A DNA stretch of 33,782 nucleotides from Simkaniaceae bacterium (GTDB lineage: Bacteria > Chlamydiota > Chlamydiia > Chlamydiales > Simkaniaceae), in assembly GCA_028281675.1 (NCBI GenBank), contig JANQJL010000096.1, positions 1-33,782 of the forward strand, in the 5' to 3' direction. The notes under the pieces were generated by a model. It had not been told where the DNA came from, did not search any database, and worked only from the letters and a program-made list of their open reading frames with translations. This document shows, piece after piece, positions 23,814 through 32,450 of the stretch. Made by a program: the position numbers and the translations under genes. How positions within the stretch are numbered: the first letter of the stretch is position 1; every line of letters begins with the position of its first letter.

Positions 23814-26039
23814 TTAATAAACTTGTTGAATGATCGCTTCGAATTCTTTTAAAGCTTGTGCAACGGTGATCCGCTCGGCTGGATTAATGCGCAGCATCTT
23901 CTTGATGATAGTGATATATGGAGTTTCTTGAAAGTCTTGAAACCGGGTATCAATCTTTTGTTGATTCAGGTTGATAAATAATTGGCTATAATCAATTCCT
24001 TGAACTACACCAGACTGAGGAAGGCTCGTTTGGTATTTTTGGATATCCAACAAATAAATAGCTGCAAGCTCTCCATAAAGCAATTCAAGAAATAGCAAGC
24101 CTAAAGCCCATATGTCTTCACATCGTCCATAATCCATATGATATTCTTGGATTACCTCACCAAGAAATGTATTGTAGGAGGCTTGAATGCTTTTAGAGGA
24201 AACATATATTCGACCAGTAAGTATGTCCCGAGGACGCAAAAACATTATTCTATCATAATATTTACCACGTCGGTTTTCTAAATTGTTATTAAATTCGACG
24301 CTAAATTCTTTGGTTTGCTTATACAATAAAGGGTCCAAATATAAAGGGGTACCTTTTAGCTCCTTTAAAACCTCAGAATTAGAAACATCCATATACTTGG
24401 ATCCAGGAAAACGTATAGAACGTGACCATAAATGATATGGGAACCGTCTAAGATTTTTTGGTTCATTCAAATAGGAAGTAGCATCATGATCAATTTTGTT
24501 AGCACATCCAAAGTCAATAAGCATCAAAGTGGATGTCCTAGGGTTGAGTAAGATGTTCTTAAACTTTATGTCACCATGCATGATGCCTAATTGATGGAGA
24601 TTTCTAATGATTTTTAGAATAGGAATTATAAGGGATATTTTAGAAGAAACAGGCAAAAGATGAATTTGATCCAGAGTCACATCAAATTTCTGCTGATAGA
24701 TTTTTATTTTGGGCGATTTATTAACAAGAAAAGAAGCTTGAGGCAGTCCGTCATAACGAGATGGTCTCCTTGATTGAAATGCACACATTTTCTCAAATAA
24801 TTTATATTCTCTTTCAGTGATCTCTTTCTTAATCAGCCACTTTTTAGCCGTCAAATCGTAAGCAAGGAAAACAGATTTTTCACCCCCTTTTGCAAATGGT
24901 TGCTTTCCGAGCAAAATGAGGTGGAGTTGCTGAGCTTGATCAAGCAATGCTTTAGCTTTAAAGGTGTTAGAAAGCGGGCCCGTAATTCTGTGAATCTCTC
25001 CAATAGGAATTTCTAAAAACTGCTTAGTTAATCTACCATAAGAGGTGTTTTTTAGAGCTTCATTATACCCGTTTGCTTCATCTTGATTTCCCATAGAGTA
25101 TGCTGCAATGCAACGTTGGAAGTTTAACTCGTTAATGATAAAGTTTGCTTTTAAAAAGATCTTGCTGGTGTGCTCTTTAAGGAAGGTTGTATTGGGAGCC
25201 AAATCTACAAATTTGTACGCTTCATCAATATTGGAATTTTCTCTGAGACAAGGTTTAGATAATCGGTATCCAAGATATTCACATACGTGCCTTTCAATCT
25301 TTCTAAGCAATGACTCTTGATGTAGCATACCGACAATATTAAAGATCTTTTGATATTGTCGGTATGCTACATCAAGAGTCATAGTTTTTTGGAGATGTTT
25401 TTTAAGGCAATCCTCAATAAACTGAGTTTCCTGTTGCTTGAATTTTTCCCGTATCTCTTCTGCTAAACCTGTACTTAGTATTGTAATGAGGAAATGATTT
25501 TTAAGTTGCCTCCAAGAAAGAAACCCATCTTTATTATCTAAATTTAAAAAGTTTTTAGTTAAATCATTGAGATCCTTTGAAACCTTTTTTTCAAATTTAC
25601 TTTGCAACTTTATTTGATCAGATTGATAACCAAGAGAAGCAAGATATTTTTGATACGTACTATAAAAGGCCTCTCCGTTTTTTTCTGTGATGTTTCCTGC
25701 AATAGCTTTCTTCGTTTTCTGCGCGATAATCAGGAGTGCAATTTGATGGATGAGGAAAAAAGAAGTGGGGGCAAACAAAACCTTTCCAAGGTTACTACAA
25801 CTGAATGAATGAACTATGGATACGACAAAAACTCCGAAGACCAGATTAAGTTTCTCTTCAGGATGAAAATAGGTGCTAGAGAGGGCGATGACGCTCAGTC
25901 CCACAACATGAATATTTAGCATTTTTCCTTTGAGCTGCGAAGAGGCAAGCTTATGGCAAATGCCAATGCAGACGCCTTTTAGGAGGAGGGGAATGATCCG
26001 CTCACTTGCAAATAAATTGGGCTTTAGTTCAACACTCAT
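23814..26039 (-). CDS. Membrane-anchored Ser/Thr protein kinase with Inc-like N-terminus
   Basis: A 741-residue fusion. The N-terminus has paired hydrophobic segments (about 45-56 and 66-80, then 88-106), like chlamydial inclusion-membrane proteins. A helical linker follows (about 115-370). A eukaryotic-type kinase domain runs from about 375 to the end. It has glycine-loop FAKGGEKSVF (382-391), a lysine in WLIKKE (K404 or K405), catalytic HGDIKFKN (488-495, D490), metal-binding DFG (509-511) and late LRINPAERITVAQAL. The catalytic set looks intact, though an RD arginine is absent (HGD). ATG 26039 has GAGG six bases upstream. It sits between nifS and two CBS genes that, as I recall, are adjacent in Chlamydia, so it looks inserted. 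It is A/T-rich and contains a perfect 30-bp inverted repeat. Confidence 0.85.
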   Translation of the reverse strand: MSVELKPNLFASERIIPLLLKGVCIGICHKLASSQLKGKMLNIHVVGLSVIALSSTYFHPEEKLNLVFGVFVVSIVHSFSCSNLGKVLFAPTSFFLIHQIALLIIAQKTKKAIAGNITEKNGEAFYSTYQKYLASLGYQSDQIKLQSKFEKKVSKDLNDLTKNFLNLDNKDGFLSWRQLKNHFLITILSTGLAEEIREKFKQQETQFIEDCLKKHLQKTMTLDVAYRQYQKIFNIVGMLHQESLLRKIERHVCEYLGYRLSKPCLRENSNIDEAYKFVDLAPNTTFLKEHTSKIFLKANFIINELNFQRCIAAYSMGNQDEANGYNEALKNTSYGRLTKQFLEIPIGEIHRITGPLSNTFKAKALLDQAQQLHLILLGKQPFAKGGEKSVFLAYDLTAKKWLIKKEITEREYKLFEKMCAFQSRRPSRYDGLPQASFLVNKSPKIKIYQQKFDVTLDQIHLLPVSSKISLIIPILKIIRNLHQLGIMHGDIKFKNILLNPRTSTLMLIDFGCANKIDHDATSYLNEPKNLRRFPYHLWSRSIRFPGSKYMDVSNSEVLKELKGTPLYLDPLLYKQTKEFSVEFNNNLENRRGKYYDRIMFLRPRDILTGRIYVSSKSIQASYNTFLGEVIQEYHMDYGRCEDIWALGLLFLELLYGELAAIYLLDIQKYQTSLPQSGVVQGIDYSQLFINLNQQKIDTRFQDFQETPYITIIKKMLRINPAERITVAQALKEFEAIIQQVY
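25310..25382. repeat. Perfect 30-bp inverted repeat inside the kinase gene
   Basis: Bases 25310-25339 are the exact reverse complement of 25353-25382, with a 13-nt spacer that itself contains the palindrome AAAGATCTTT. It encodes residues 220-244 of the kinase without breaking the frame. Confidence 0.97.
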
Positions 26040-26169
26040 GTTTCCTCTTTGAAATTGTGCAAAAGTCTAACAGAAAGCACGAATGAATTCTACCAGAAAA
26101 TGTCGAAAAATCTTTGAGGAGATACGGCCAATTTCAACCAATTTTGGCTAGGGTTGTTTTTCTTATCCT

Positions 26170-27396
26170 TTAGTTGATGGAGCGGATGAGGATGGTCCGA
26201 CCGGCGATGAGGGAGGTCTCTTCTACAGAAAGTTCAAAGGTCCCTACGCGGACAACATCGCCTCGGTCGGGGCGGTGTCCGAGGTTTTTTGCCATCAGAT
26301 CTTCAAGCGTTTCCTCTCCCTTAGCAGGAATCTCAATGGAAAGCCACTTGTTCACTTCAGAAACAAGGGTGTCACCTGGGAAAGAGCGGTCAACAAAAAC
26401 TTTTCCTTTACCAGGAGCATATTCACCAAAAGAGATCCAGTCGTCACGCCTACCAAAGATTTCATCAACAATGGCATCGAGTGTGAGGGTCCCTATAGCT
26501 TGTCCTTGGTCATTAAGGACAATAGCAAGACTTTGATTATTACGACGGAATTCTTTCATGATTTCAAGAACTGAATTTTTCTCAGTAATAAACCAGGGCG
26601 CGCGACAGTAGGCGCGGAGACGGGTATCATCGGAATGGCGAAGAAGATCACGGGGATAGGCGATGGCGACGATATTACTAGGACTTTTGTGATAGACCGG
26701 AATAAAGGGAAGGGCTTGGAGGTTTAGAAAAGCTTTAAGATCGCCGATGGTATTTTCAGAGGGGATCGATTTCATCTCGCTAATCGGATCCATCAGATCT
26801 TTTGCTGTTTTAGCTTTTAGAGAAAAAATATTCACTAAAATTGGATCGAGCTTCTCGCTAGGTGAATCCTCTCTCTCTTCAATCGCTTTTTGAAGCTCTT
26901 CACGGCTAAGATAAAGACCTGATCTGGTTTTCACTCCAAAGAGTAAGTTCATAAAACGACAGAGAAGATCTAGGACAAAAATCACTGGACGGAGGATAAA
27001 TGAAGTCAGATAGATAATAGGAATTCCGAGCATTACAACGTTTTCAGCATAGCGACGAGCTGCAAACATAGGAGATAGTTCGGCAAAGATCAGGACGATG
27101 AAGATTTGTGAGATCGGAGCCCAATCGGGGCTAAGTTCAAGCGATGAATAAAAACGTCTAGCACACTCTGAACCAAACTGCATTGTTGCATTAACACCGA
27201 TAAGAGTCGTTCCAAAGAGACGGGTAGGGTTATCAAGGAGGGTGCTCAGCCATTTGGCCCTTTTGTTCCCTTGACTCACATAAAATTGAAGACGGACACG
27301 ATTAAATGAAAGGGAGGCCATCTCTAGCATGGAATAAAATCCCTGAACGATAAGAGAGAGGATGACAAGAATAAAAAAAAAGGTCCAATCATCCAT
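26170..27396 (-). CDS. DUF21/CNNM-type membrane protein with CBS pair (TlyC/CorC-like)
   Basis: A 408-residue inner-membrane protein. The N-terminal DUF21 region has about four hydrophobic segments (FFFILVILSLIVQGFYSMLE and on). A CBS pair follows (about 195-315: PIS..MKSIPSENTIGDL, FIPVYHKSP and LAIVLNDQGQAIGTLTLDAIVDEIFG). A C-terminal CorC/HlyC domain follows (DTLVSEVNKWL, GEETLEDLMAKNLGHRPDRGD). Related proteins act in Mg2+ or other cation efflux; 'hemolysin' is a historical label. Its start overlaps the preceding gene's stop by one base (TAATG). The pair matches the tandem CBS genes CT256/CT257 that lie next to nifS in C. trachomatis. Confidence 0.9.
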   Translation of the reverse strand: MDDWTFFFILVILSLIVQGFYSMLEMASLSFNRVRLQFYVSQGNKRAKWLSTLLDNPTRLFGTTLIGVNATMQFGSECARRFYSSLELSPDWAPISQIFIVLIFAELSPMFAARRYAENVVMLGIPIIYLTSFILRPVIFVLDLLCRFMNLLFGVKTRSGLYLSREELQKAIEEREDSPSEKLDPILVNIFSLKAKTAKDLMDPISEMKSIPSENTIGDLKAFLNLQALPFIPVYHKSPSNIVAIAYPRDLLRHSDDTRLRAYCRAPWFITEKNSVLEIMKEFRRNNQSLAIVLNDQGQAIGTLTLDAIVDEIFGRRDDWISFGEYAPGKGKVFVDRSFPGDTLVSEVNKWLSIEIPAKGEETLEDLMAKNLGHRPDRGDVVRVGTFELSVEETSLIAGRTILIRSIN

Positions 27397-28649
27397 TACT
27401 TTTTCCTCTTCTTTGATTTTATGCGGCGAATATAAATGCGACGTACTCGATTGACATCAGAGGCAAGGACATGAAAGAGGAATCCATGCCTTTCAATCTT
27501 GGTTCCACTTTTAGGGATATCTCCTAAAAGTTCTGTCAAATACCCCCCAATTGTTGCCATATTGTTAGGGCTCTCTAGGTGATAATCAAAGATCTCTTCG
27601 AATTCGATCATTTCAAGTTTACCACTTGCGATGATGATATCCTCTGAGGGCTGCGTATAATGACTTGCCTCATCTCGCCTGTCAGCGATTTGTCCAATAA
27701 TCGTTTCCACTAAGTCTTCAAGGGTGATAAGTCCTGAAACAGATCCATATTCATCAACAACAACGACAATGGTCTCTTCCTGCTGATAAAAGTAGTGGAG
27801 AAGGGCGCGACTTACCATCGACTCGGGAACATAGTGGACTTTCCGAAGGAAAGGGATAATGTCGTGGGATGAGTTAAAGTGGTCGCGATGAAGGAAAAAA
27901 CTTCCTCCTGTCATGATCCCTAAGATATTTTCTAAATCTCCGTTGCAAACAGGGACACGGGTACACTCTTCATCAACAAAGAGGCGCACTAGCTTTGATA
28001 TCGGCTCATTGACATCAAAAAAAAGGATATCATTTCGTGGGCACATAAGCTCTTTAACGAGATCTTCTTCCAGGTTAAGATATCCACGAACGAGTTTTGC
28101 TTCTTCCGTAGAGACAGCCCCTTTTTCTTGTGAGGTGCGCAGAGCCAGCTTGAGTTCTTCAATCCCTATCTCTTTTTCTTTCCGGAGATAGAAGAAAAAG
28201 AACTTAGAAATCCCTGTTGTGATAAAGGTAATCCCATCCCGCAAAGGTTTTAAAAGCCACTCAACTCCTCTAACAATAGGAGCTGCGCGGTAGGCAATCC
28301 AGGTGTTTTTGGGGTAAGCAACAGATTTTGGAATGACCTCACCAAAAATCAAGGTCAGAAGAAGAGGAACGCCAACAGTTAAGGTCCAACTCGAAAAGGA
28401 TCCAAAAATCCCCGATACAACGTTTTGAACCAAGATATTTACACAAACATTGACCATTAGGATAGTGACAAGGAGTTTCCGGGGCTGCGCTAAGAGACGA
28501 GCAATCAAATGCCCTCTTTTATCAGACCCATGACGATAAGCACGGACTTTCATTGAGGAGAGTGAAAAAAGGGCGGTTTCTGAAGCTGATAAAAATCCCG
28601 ATATAAAAATCAAGATCACAAGAATAACAATTAAGATGGGAAGTATCAT
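27396..28649 (-). CDS. Second DUF21/CBS/CorC membrane protein
   Basis: A 417-residue paralogue of the downstream gene. N-terminal hydrophobic DUF21 begins LIVILVILIFISGFLSASE and includes FGEVIPKSVAYPKNTW, a conserved segment. CBS motifs are CTRVPVCNGDLENILGIMTG and VVVVDEYGSVSGLITLEDLVE. The final domain (ASGKLEMIEFEEIFDYHL, TIGGYLTELLGDIPKSG) is CorC-like and ends in a strongly basic tail. This copy better preserves the canonical DEYG..GLITLEDL signature than its neighbour. It is coupled upstream by ATGA to the FtsB-like gene and downstream by TAATG. Role inferred: divalent cation homeostasis, possibly as a heteromer with its partner. Confidence 0.92.
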   Translation of the reverse strand: MILPILIVILVILIFISGFLSASETALFSLSSMKVRAYRHGSDKRGHLIARLLAQPRKLLVTILMVNVCVNILVQNVVSGIFGSFSSWTLTVGVPLLLTLIFGEVIPKSVAYPKNTWIAYRAAPIVRGVEWLLKPLRDGITFITTGISKFFFFYLRKEKEIGIEELKLALRTSQEKGAVSTEEAKLVRGYLNLEEDLVKELMCPRNDILFFDVNEPISKLVRLFVDEECTRVPVCNGDLENILGIMTGGSFFLHRDHFNSSHDIIPFLRKVHYVPESMVSRALLHYFYQQEETIVVVVDEYGSVSGLITLEDLVETIIGQIADRRDEASHYTQPSEDIIIASGKLEMIEFEEIFDYHLESPNNMATIGGYLTELLGDIPKSGTKIERHGFLFHVLASDVNRVRRIYIRRIKSKKRKK

Positions 28650-28948
28650 TCAAATACCACTTTGAGCTCTCCTTCGGCTGCGACACCGAGCTTTTCTTTT
28701 AAAGCGAGTTCTATCCACTCTGGATCTTCTTTGCTTTGCATTCGGAGGAGAAGCTCTTCTTTTGCTTCCTCTGCCTCCTTTTTTGCGAGCGTAAGGGTAT
28801 CAACTTTTTGTTGCAATGCTGCCACTAATCGATTTTTCTTATGGATTGCTTGGATATAAATGGCACATGCCATCAGAATAAATGCAATCACCCACCAATT
28901 CTTCAGAAATATGTAATGTAATTTTATCTTCAAGAACCTATCCAGCAT
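28646..28948 (-). CDS. FtsB/DivIC-like septum protein
   Basis: A 100-residue bitopic protein: a short N-terminus, one transmembrane helix (about 17-34), a coiled coil (36-72, KKNRLVAALQQKVDTLTLAK), then DPEWIELALKEKLGVAAEGELKVVF. The last segment matches the FtsB/DivIC C-terminal pattern of an [AK]REKLG-like turn followed by GE. Such proteins form the FtsQLB complex that activates septal peptidoglycan synthesis. Chlamydiae divide without FtsZ, so a retained FtsB-type protein is notable. It is 12 nt downstream of dcd and overlaps the next gene. The sequence is short, so the family call is moderate. Confidence 0.7.
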   Translation of the reverse strand: MLDRFLKIKLHYIFLKNWWVIAFILMACAIYIQAIHKKNRLVAALQQKVDTLTLAKKEAEEAKEELLLRMQSKEDPEWIELALKEKLGVAAEGELKVVFE

Positions 28949-28960
28949 GAAAGAAGGCCG

Positions 28961-29527
28961 CTACATTGTTGGGACAGTAATCCCAGTTTGTTTCATATAC
29001 TTCCCTGCCCGATCAGCGTAAGAGACTTCGCAAACCTCTTTTGCTTCAAAAAAGAGAACTTGGGCAATCCCCTCATTTGCATAAATTTTTGCTGGGAGGG
29101 GTGTTGTATTGGAAATTTCAATAGTCACATGTCCTTCCCACTCCGGTTCAAAAGGGGTAACATTCACAATGATTCCACAACGGGCATAGGTCGATTTTCC
29201 AAGACATACAGTAAGGCAGCCTCTAGGTATCCGAAAGTATTCAATTGTATGTGCTAAAGCAAAAGAATTGGGAGGAATAATACACTCGTCTCCCTCGATA
29301 TCGACAAAAGCATCTTCGGTAAAGTTTTTAGGATCGACAACGGAATTATGGACATTGGTAAAAACTTTAAAATGATTCCCCACTCGAACGTCATATCCAT
29401 AACTTGAAAGGCCGTAACTGACAATTTTTTGATTATCAACACTTTTGACTTGAGCATCGATAAAAGGTTCAATCATCCCCTCTTCAAGTGCCATTTTTCG
29501 GATCCACCTATCTGATTGTAAACTCAT
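28961..29527 (-). CDS. dcd: dCTP deaminase
   Basis: Trimeric enzyme that deaminates dCTP to dUTP for thymidylate synthesis. It has 188 residues, the normal length. SYGYDVRVG (42-50) and [11 protein letters not shown]-type active-site sequence (KSTYARCG 111-118) are present. E137 in [11 protein letters not shown] corresponds to the catalytic Glu of E. coli Dcd. The C-terminal [11 protein letters not shown] lid is intact. ATG 29527 follows GGTGATAAC. Some homologues are bifunctional with dUTPase, which I cannot tell from sequence. It heads the minus-strand cluster with the FtsB-like and CBS genes and is divergent from ruvB, its neighbour in Chlamydia too. Confidence 0.95.
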   Translation of the reverse strand: MSLQSDRWIRKMALEEGMIEPFIDAQVKSVDNQKIVSYGLSSYGYDVRVGNHFKVFTNVHNSVVDPKNFTEDAFVDIEGDECIIPPNSFALAHTIEYFRIPRGCLTVCLGKSTYARCGIIVNVTPFEPEWEGHVTIEISNTTPLPAKIYANEGIAQVLFFEAKEVCEVSYADRAGKYMKQTGITVPTM

Positions 29528-29617
29528 GTTATCACCACTAGTTGTAACTTTTTTCAGTTTTTATAGATTAGATATAGCGCTTGAAATCCTTTTCTTGCTA
29601 CTATTTTCTTATACACC

Positions 29618-29785
29618 CTATAGCCCAAGTTTCGGATTTTGTGGGTGGCGATTTCAATAGGTTTTTGATTCTAAGCAAGCCGCAAAATCGAAAACATAGT
29701 GTAGACACTAGATGAGATTTAGCAACTTGCTTAGAATTAAAAAATTAAGAAAGCGGCCGCACAAAATCCGAAACTTGGGCTATAG
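29618..29785. mobile_element. 168-bp near-palindromic element (MITE/REP-like)
   Basis: The ends are perfect 26-bp inverted repeats (29618-29643 and 29760-29785, starting CTATAGCCCAAG). Inside them are matched arms ATTCTAAGCAAG (29668-29679) and CTTGCTTAGAAT (29726-29737), and at the centre TAGTGT/ACACTA (29697-29710). The whole unit can fold into one long hairpin with small bulges. It carries no ORF and fills most of the dcd-ruvB intergenic space, ending 29 nt before the ruvB start. No target duplication is obvious. Confidence 0.75.
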
Positions 29786-29814
29786 TATGGACCAAGTAAG
29801 AAAGTGATAAAAAG

Positions 29815-30852
29815 ATGATGAAACCACCATTTGTAAAATCCTCATGGGAAAAGAAAGATAGCAAACTTGAACTGACCCTTCGGCCACCAACTCTCAGCGA
29901 TTTTATTGGGCAACCAATGGTTCGAGAAAAGCTGGATGTTTTCGTTGGCGCTGCAAAAAACCGAAAAGAGCCTCTTGGGCATGCTCTTTTTTGCGGTCCA
30001 CCTGGACTTGGGAAAACAACCCTTGCCTATATCCTTTCTAGAGAAATGGGGACTGATCTTGTCATCACATCAGGTCCAACAATTGAAAAGCCCGCCGATC
30101 TTGCTGGAATCCTTACCAATTTAAAAGAGGGGGATATCCTTTTTATCGACGAGATCCACCGCCTTAATCGCACTGTAGAAGAATACCTCTACCCTGCAAT
30201 GGAGGATTTTAAACTCGACCTCCTTTTAGATTCTGGGCCGCAGGCTCGAAGTGTCCAAGTGACACTTAACCGCTTCACTTTGGTGGGAGCAACAACCCGA
30301 ATGGGTCTCCTAAGCGCCCCTCTACGATCCCGCTTTGGATTTACATGCCGACTCGATTACTATCCAGCTGAGTTTGTGGCTGAAATTCTCGCCCGTTCCT
30401 CTTCTATTTTAAGTGTTGATATCAACGATGAATCCATTCTTGAGATTGCTAAGCGCTCTCGTGGAACCCCTCGGATTGCTAATAACCTTCTTAAGTGGGT
30501 CCGTGATTATGCTCAAATGCGTGCCGATAATAAGTTAGATAAAATCACAACCCGGACAGCCCTTGAAATGCTCGATATCGACTTCCGTGGCCTTGACGAG
30601 ATGGATAAGAGGATGCTAAAACACATTATTGACCACCATGAAGGTGGTCCTGTAGGAATCGGGACAATTGCTGCTGCCCTTGGAGAAGAACCGACAACTC
30701 TTGAGGAGGTCCATGAGCCATTCCTCATTATGCAAGGCTTTATTAAACGAACCCAACGGGGAAGAGAAGTGACTAAACTCGCCTATCAACATCTAGGATG
30801 CCCATTGATGGCCCCTAACCAATTTTCTGGAGAGACACTCGATGAAAGTTAA
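29815..30852 (+). CDS. ruvB: Holliday junction helicase RuvB
   Basis: AAA+ motor that drives branch migration of Holliday junctions with RuvA. It has 345 residues. LRPPTLSDFIGQ is the typical N-terminal motif. Walker A is GPPGLGKT (61-68), Walker B is LFIDEIHRL, and sensor 1/arginine-finger sequence is GATTRMGLLSAPLRSRFG. The winged helix ends in EPFLIMQGFIKRTQRGR. There are two adjacent ATGs at 29815 and 29818; I used the first, but either fits, and the ribosome site is weak. The palindromic element lies immediately upstream. The next gene overlaps its last 11 bases. Confidence 0.96.
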   Translation: MMKPPFVKSSWEKKDSKLELTLRPPTLSDFIGQPMVREKLDVFVGAAKNRKEPLGHALFCGPPGLGKTTLAYILSREMGTDLVITSGPTIEKPADLAGILTNLKEGDILFIDEIHRLNRTVEEYLYPAMEDFKLDLLLDSGPQARSVQVTLNRFTLVGATTRMGLLSAPLRSRFGFTCRLDYYPAEFVAEILARSSSILSVDINDESILEIAKRSRGTPRIANNLLKWVRDYAQMRADNKLDKITTRTALEMLDIDFRGLDEMDKRMLKHIIDHHEGGPVGIGTIAAALGEEPTTLEEVHEPFLIMQGFIKRTQRGREVTKLAYQHLGCPLMAPNQFSGETLDES

Positions 30853-32080
30853 AATTCTTTTTTTCTTATTCTGCTTACCTCTAATTGCATTTAGTGGGGA
30901 GAAATTAAAAATTTCAGAAATGGAGGCAGAGAAGCCTGCAACCATTAAGGTCCTTTTAGAAAAAGGGTCAGACGGGATCCTCCTTGAAGCACGAGGCCCT
31001 TTCATCGTCTACAACCCGGAAAATAATAAAAAAGTAAGCTCTGGTAGATGGGGAAAGCGGTTTTATCTCCACCCTCATCAAGAAGGGATTAAGTGGGGAG
31101 AAAATTTTCTCGGAATTTTCCAACTTCAAATTGTCCCGACAAGTCCAGACACAACCTTTTTGGTTAATGGTGTTCAATATAGAGGGGGAATTGAGGTTTA
31201 TAACATAGAAAATCAAATCAGCGTCATCAATGAAGTAGACGTTGAAAGCTATGTAAAAACGATCCTTAATGAAAAAGTTTCCCCTTCGCTCCCTCCAAAT
31301 GTTCTCGATGCTATTGCAATTATTGCCCGGACTGATGCCTACTATACTGCCCTTCTCAATTATGATGCATTCTGGCATGTCACAAAACAGCAGGTGGGCT
31401 ACCAAGGTGCAGCCCTGATCCTTCAAAACATTCCTTCAGACCGAGCCGTTGACAATACTAAGCACCTCATCATGACCTATGAAGGCCAACCTTTCCCTGC
31501 CTCTTGGACCGAAAACTGCGGTGGGAAAACAGCTAGTTATTCCTCCATCTTCCGAAAAAATACTTCTACTCCAGAAGGGGTTGAATCGAAGTTTGCACGT
31601 CGCGCCCGAATAGAATCTCACTGGTCGCTTACTATGGATACGCAAGAGCTTGCAAAAGTTGTGAAAACAAATCGTGTAACAGGAATGGATCTTTTCATCG
31701 ACCACACTTCTGGAAAGGTTTATGCCACCCGCCTTCATGATGGAACACATACCGAAGATATTGATTTTTGTGTACTCCAAGAAAAGATTGGAAAAGACAA
31801 GTTAAAAAGTAACGATTTTAATGTAAGTATCAAAGGGAATATCGCTCTCTTTGAAGGCTATGGAATCGGAAATGGTGTCGGTCTTTGTCTCTATAGTGCC
31901 CGCCAAATGGCTGAGCGTGGTGATGAAGCTCCTGCGATTCTCTCCATATTCTTCCCCAACACTTCCATTGAGAAAATCCGCTCTTACCCTAAAGCAATTG
32001 TCTCAAGTCGAAAGAGCTCTTTTGTTTCTCCTAAACAAAAAGAAGCAGCGAAGAAAAAATATAGACTCCTCCATAAATAG
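30842..32080 (+). CDS. SpoIID-family putative peptidoglycan lytic transglycosylase
   Basis: A 412-residue secreted protein. The signal peptide is MKVKILFFLFCLPLIAFSG, with cleavage near residue 19. The SpoIID/LytB core runs from about 110 to 375: VESYVKTILNEKVSPSLP (E144 aligns with the catalytic Glu of SpoIID), LDAIAIIARTDAYYTAL, NTKHLIMTYEGQPF, SWTENCGGKTASYSSIF and GVGLCLYSARQMAERG. SpoIID cleaves denuded glycan strands. Chlamydial homologues have been linked to peptidoglycan remodelling at division. It overlaps ruvB by 11 nt and lies near the ruvB-linked position of CT041 in Chlamydia. The C-terminus is basic (KKKYRLLHK). Confidence 0.88.
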   Translation: MKVKILFFLFCLPLIAFSGEKLKISEMEAEKPATIKVLLEKGSDGILLEARGPFIVYNPENNKKVSSGRWGKRFYLHPHQEGIKWGENFLGIFQLQIVPTSPDTTFLVNGVQYRGGIEVYNIENQISVINEVDVESYVKTILNEKVSPSLPPNVLDAIAIIARTDAYYTALLNYDAFWHVTKQQVGYQGAALILQNIPSDRAVDNTKHLIMTYEGQPFPASWTENCGGKTASYSSIFRKNTSTPEGVESKFARRARIESHWSLTMDTQELAKVVKTNRVTGMDLFIDHTSGKVYATRLHDGTHTEDIDFCVLQEKIGKDKLKSNDFNVSIKGNIALFEGYGIGNGVGLCLYSARQMAERGDEAPAILSIFFPNTSIEKIRSYPKAIVSSRKSSFVSPKQKEAAKKKYRLLHK

Positions 32081-32091
32081 GTATACCAATC

Positions 32092-32445
32092 ATGGCAAAA
32101 CCCCTCATTGCAAAAAATAAAGCAAAAGCTCTTTCAACAGCTCTCTTTTTAGTAGGACTTGCAATCATCCTTTTTCTCGATGCTTGGTGGCCAGGAATCA
32201 TGATTGTCATTGGAATTCCCCTTGCTCTGAAGCAGCTTTTGCAAGGAAGGCTTCATGATGCAGCGGTCAGCCTTTTTGTTTTTGTTGGGTTTTTTGTCAT
32301 TGCACAATTCAATATCTCCTGGAAAATATTGATTCCTATCTTTTTCATCATGGCAGCAATCTACATCCTTTGCAAAGAATGGGTCAGTAGCTCTACTGGT
32401 GAGGATGAGGAAGAAACCCCAATCGATATTGACAATGACAAATAA
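32092..32445 (+). CDS. Small multi-pass membrane protein, unknown function
   Basis: A 117-residue protein with about four hydrophobic helices (ALSTALFLVGLAIILFLDAW, GIMIVIGIPLALKQLL, AAVSLFVFVGFFVIAQF and ILIPIFFIMAAIYILC) and an acidic soluble tail (GEDEEETPIDIDND). The FLDAWWPGIMIVIGIPLA pattern resembles small transmembrane modules found in LiaF- and PspC-like envelope stress proteins, but I would not assign a family. It starts 11 nt after the SpoIID-like gene and is probably the last gene of the ruvB operon. Confidence 0.8.
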   Translation: MAKPLIAKNKAKALSTALFLVGLAIILFLDAWWPGIMIVIGIPLALKQLLQGRLHDAAVSLFVFVGFFVIAQFNISWKILIPIFFIMAAIYILCKEWVSSSTGEDEEETPIDIDNDK

Positions 32446-32450
32446 ACTCC

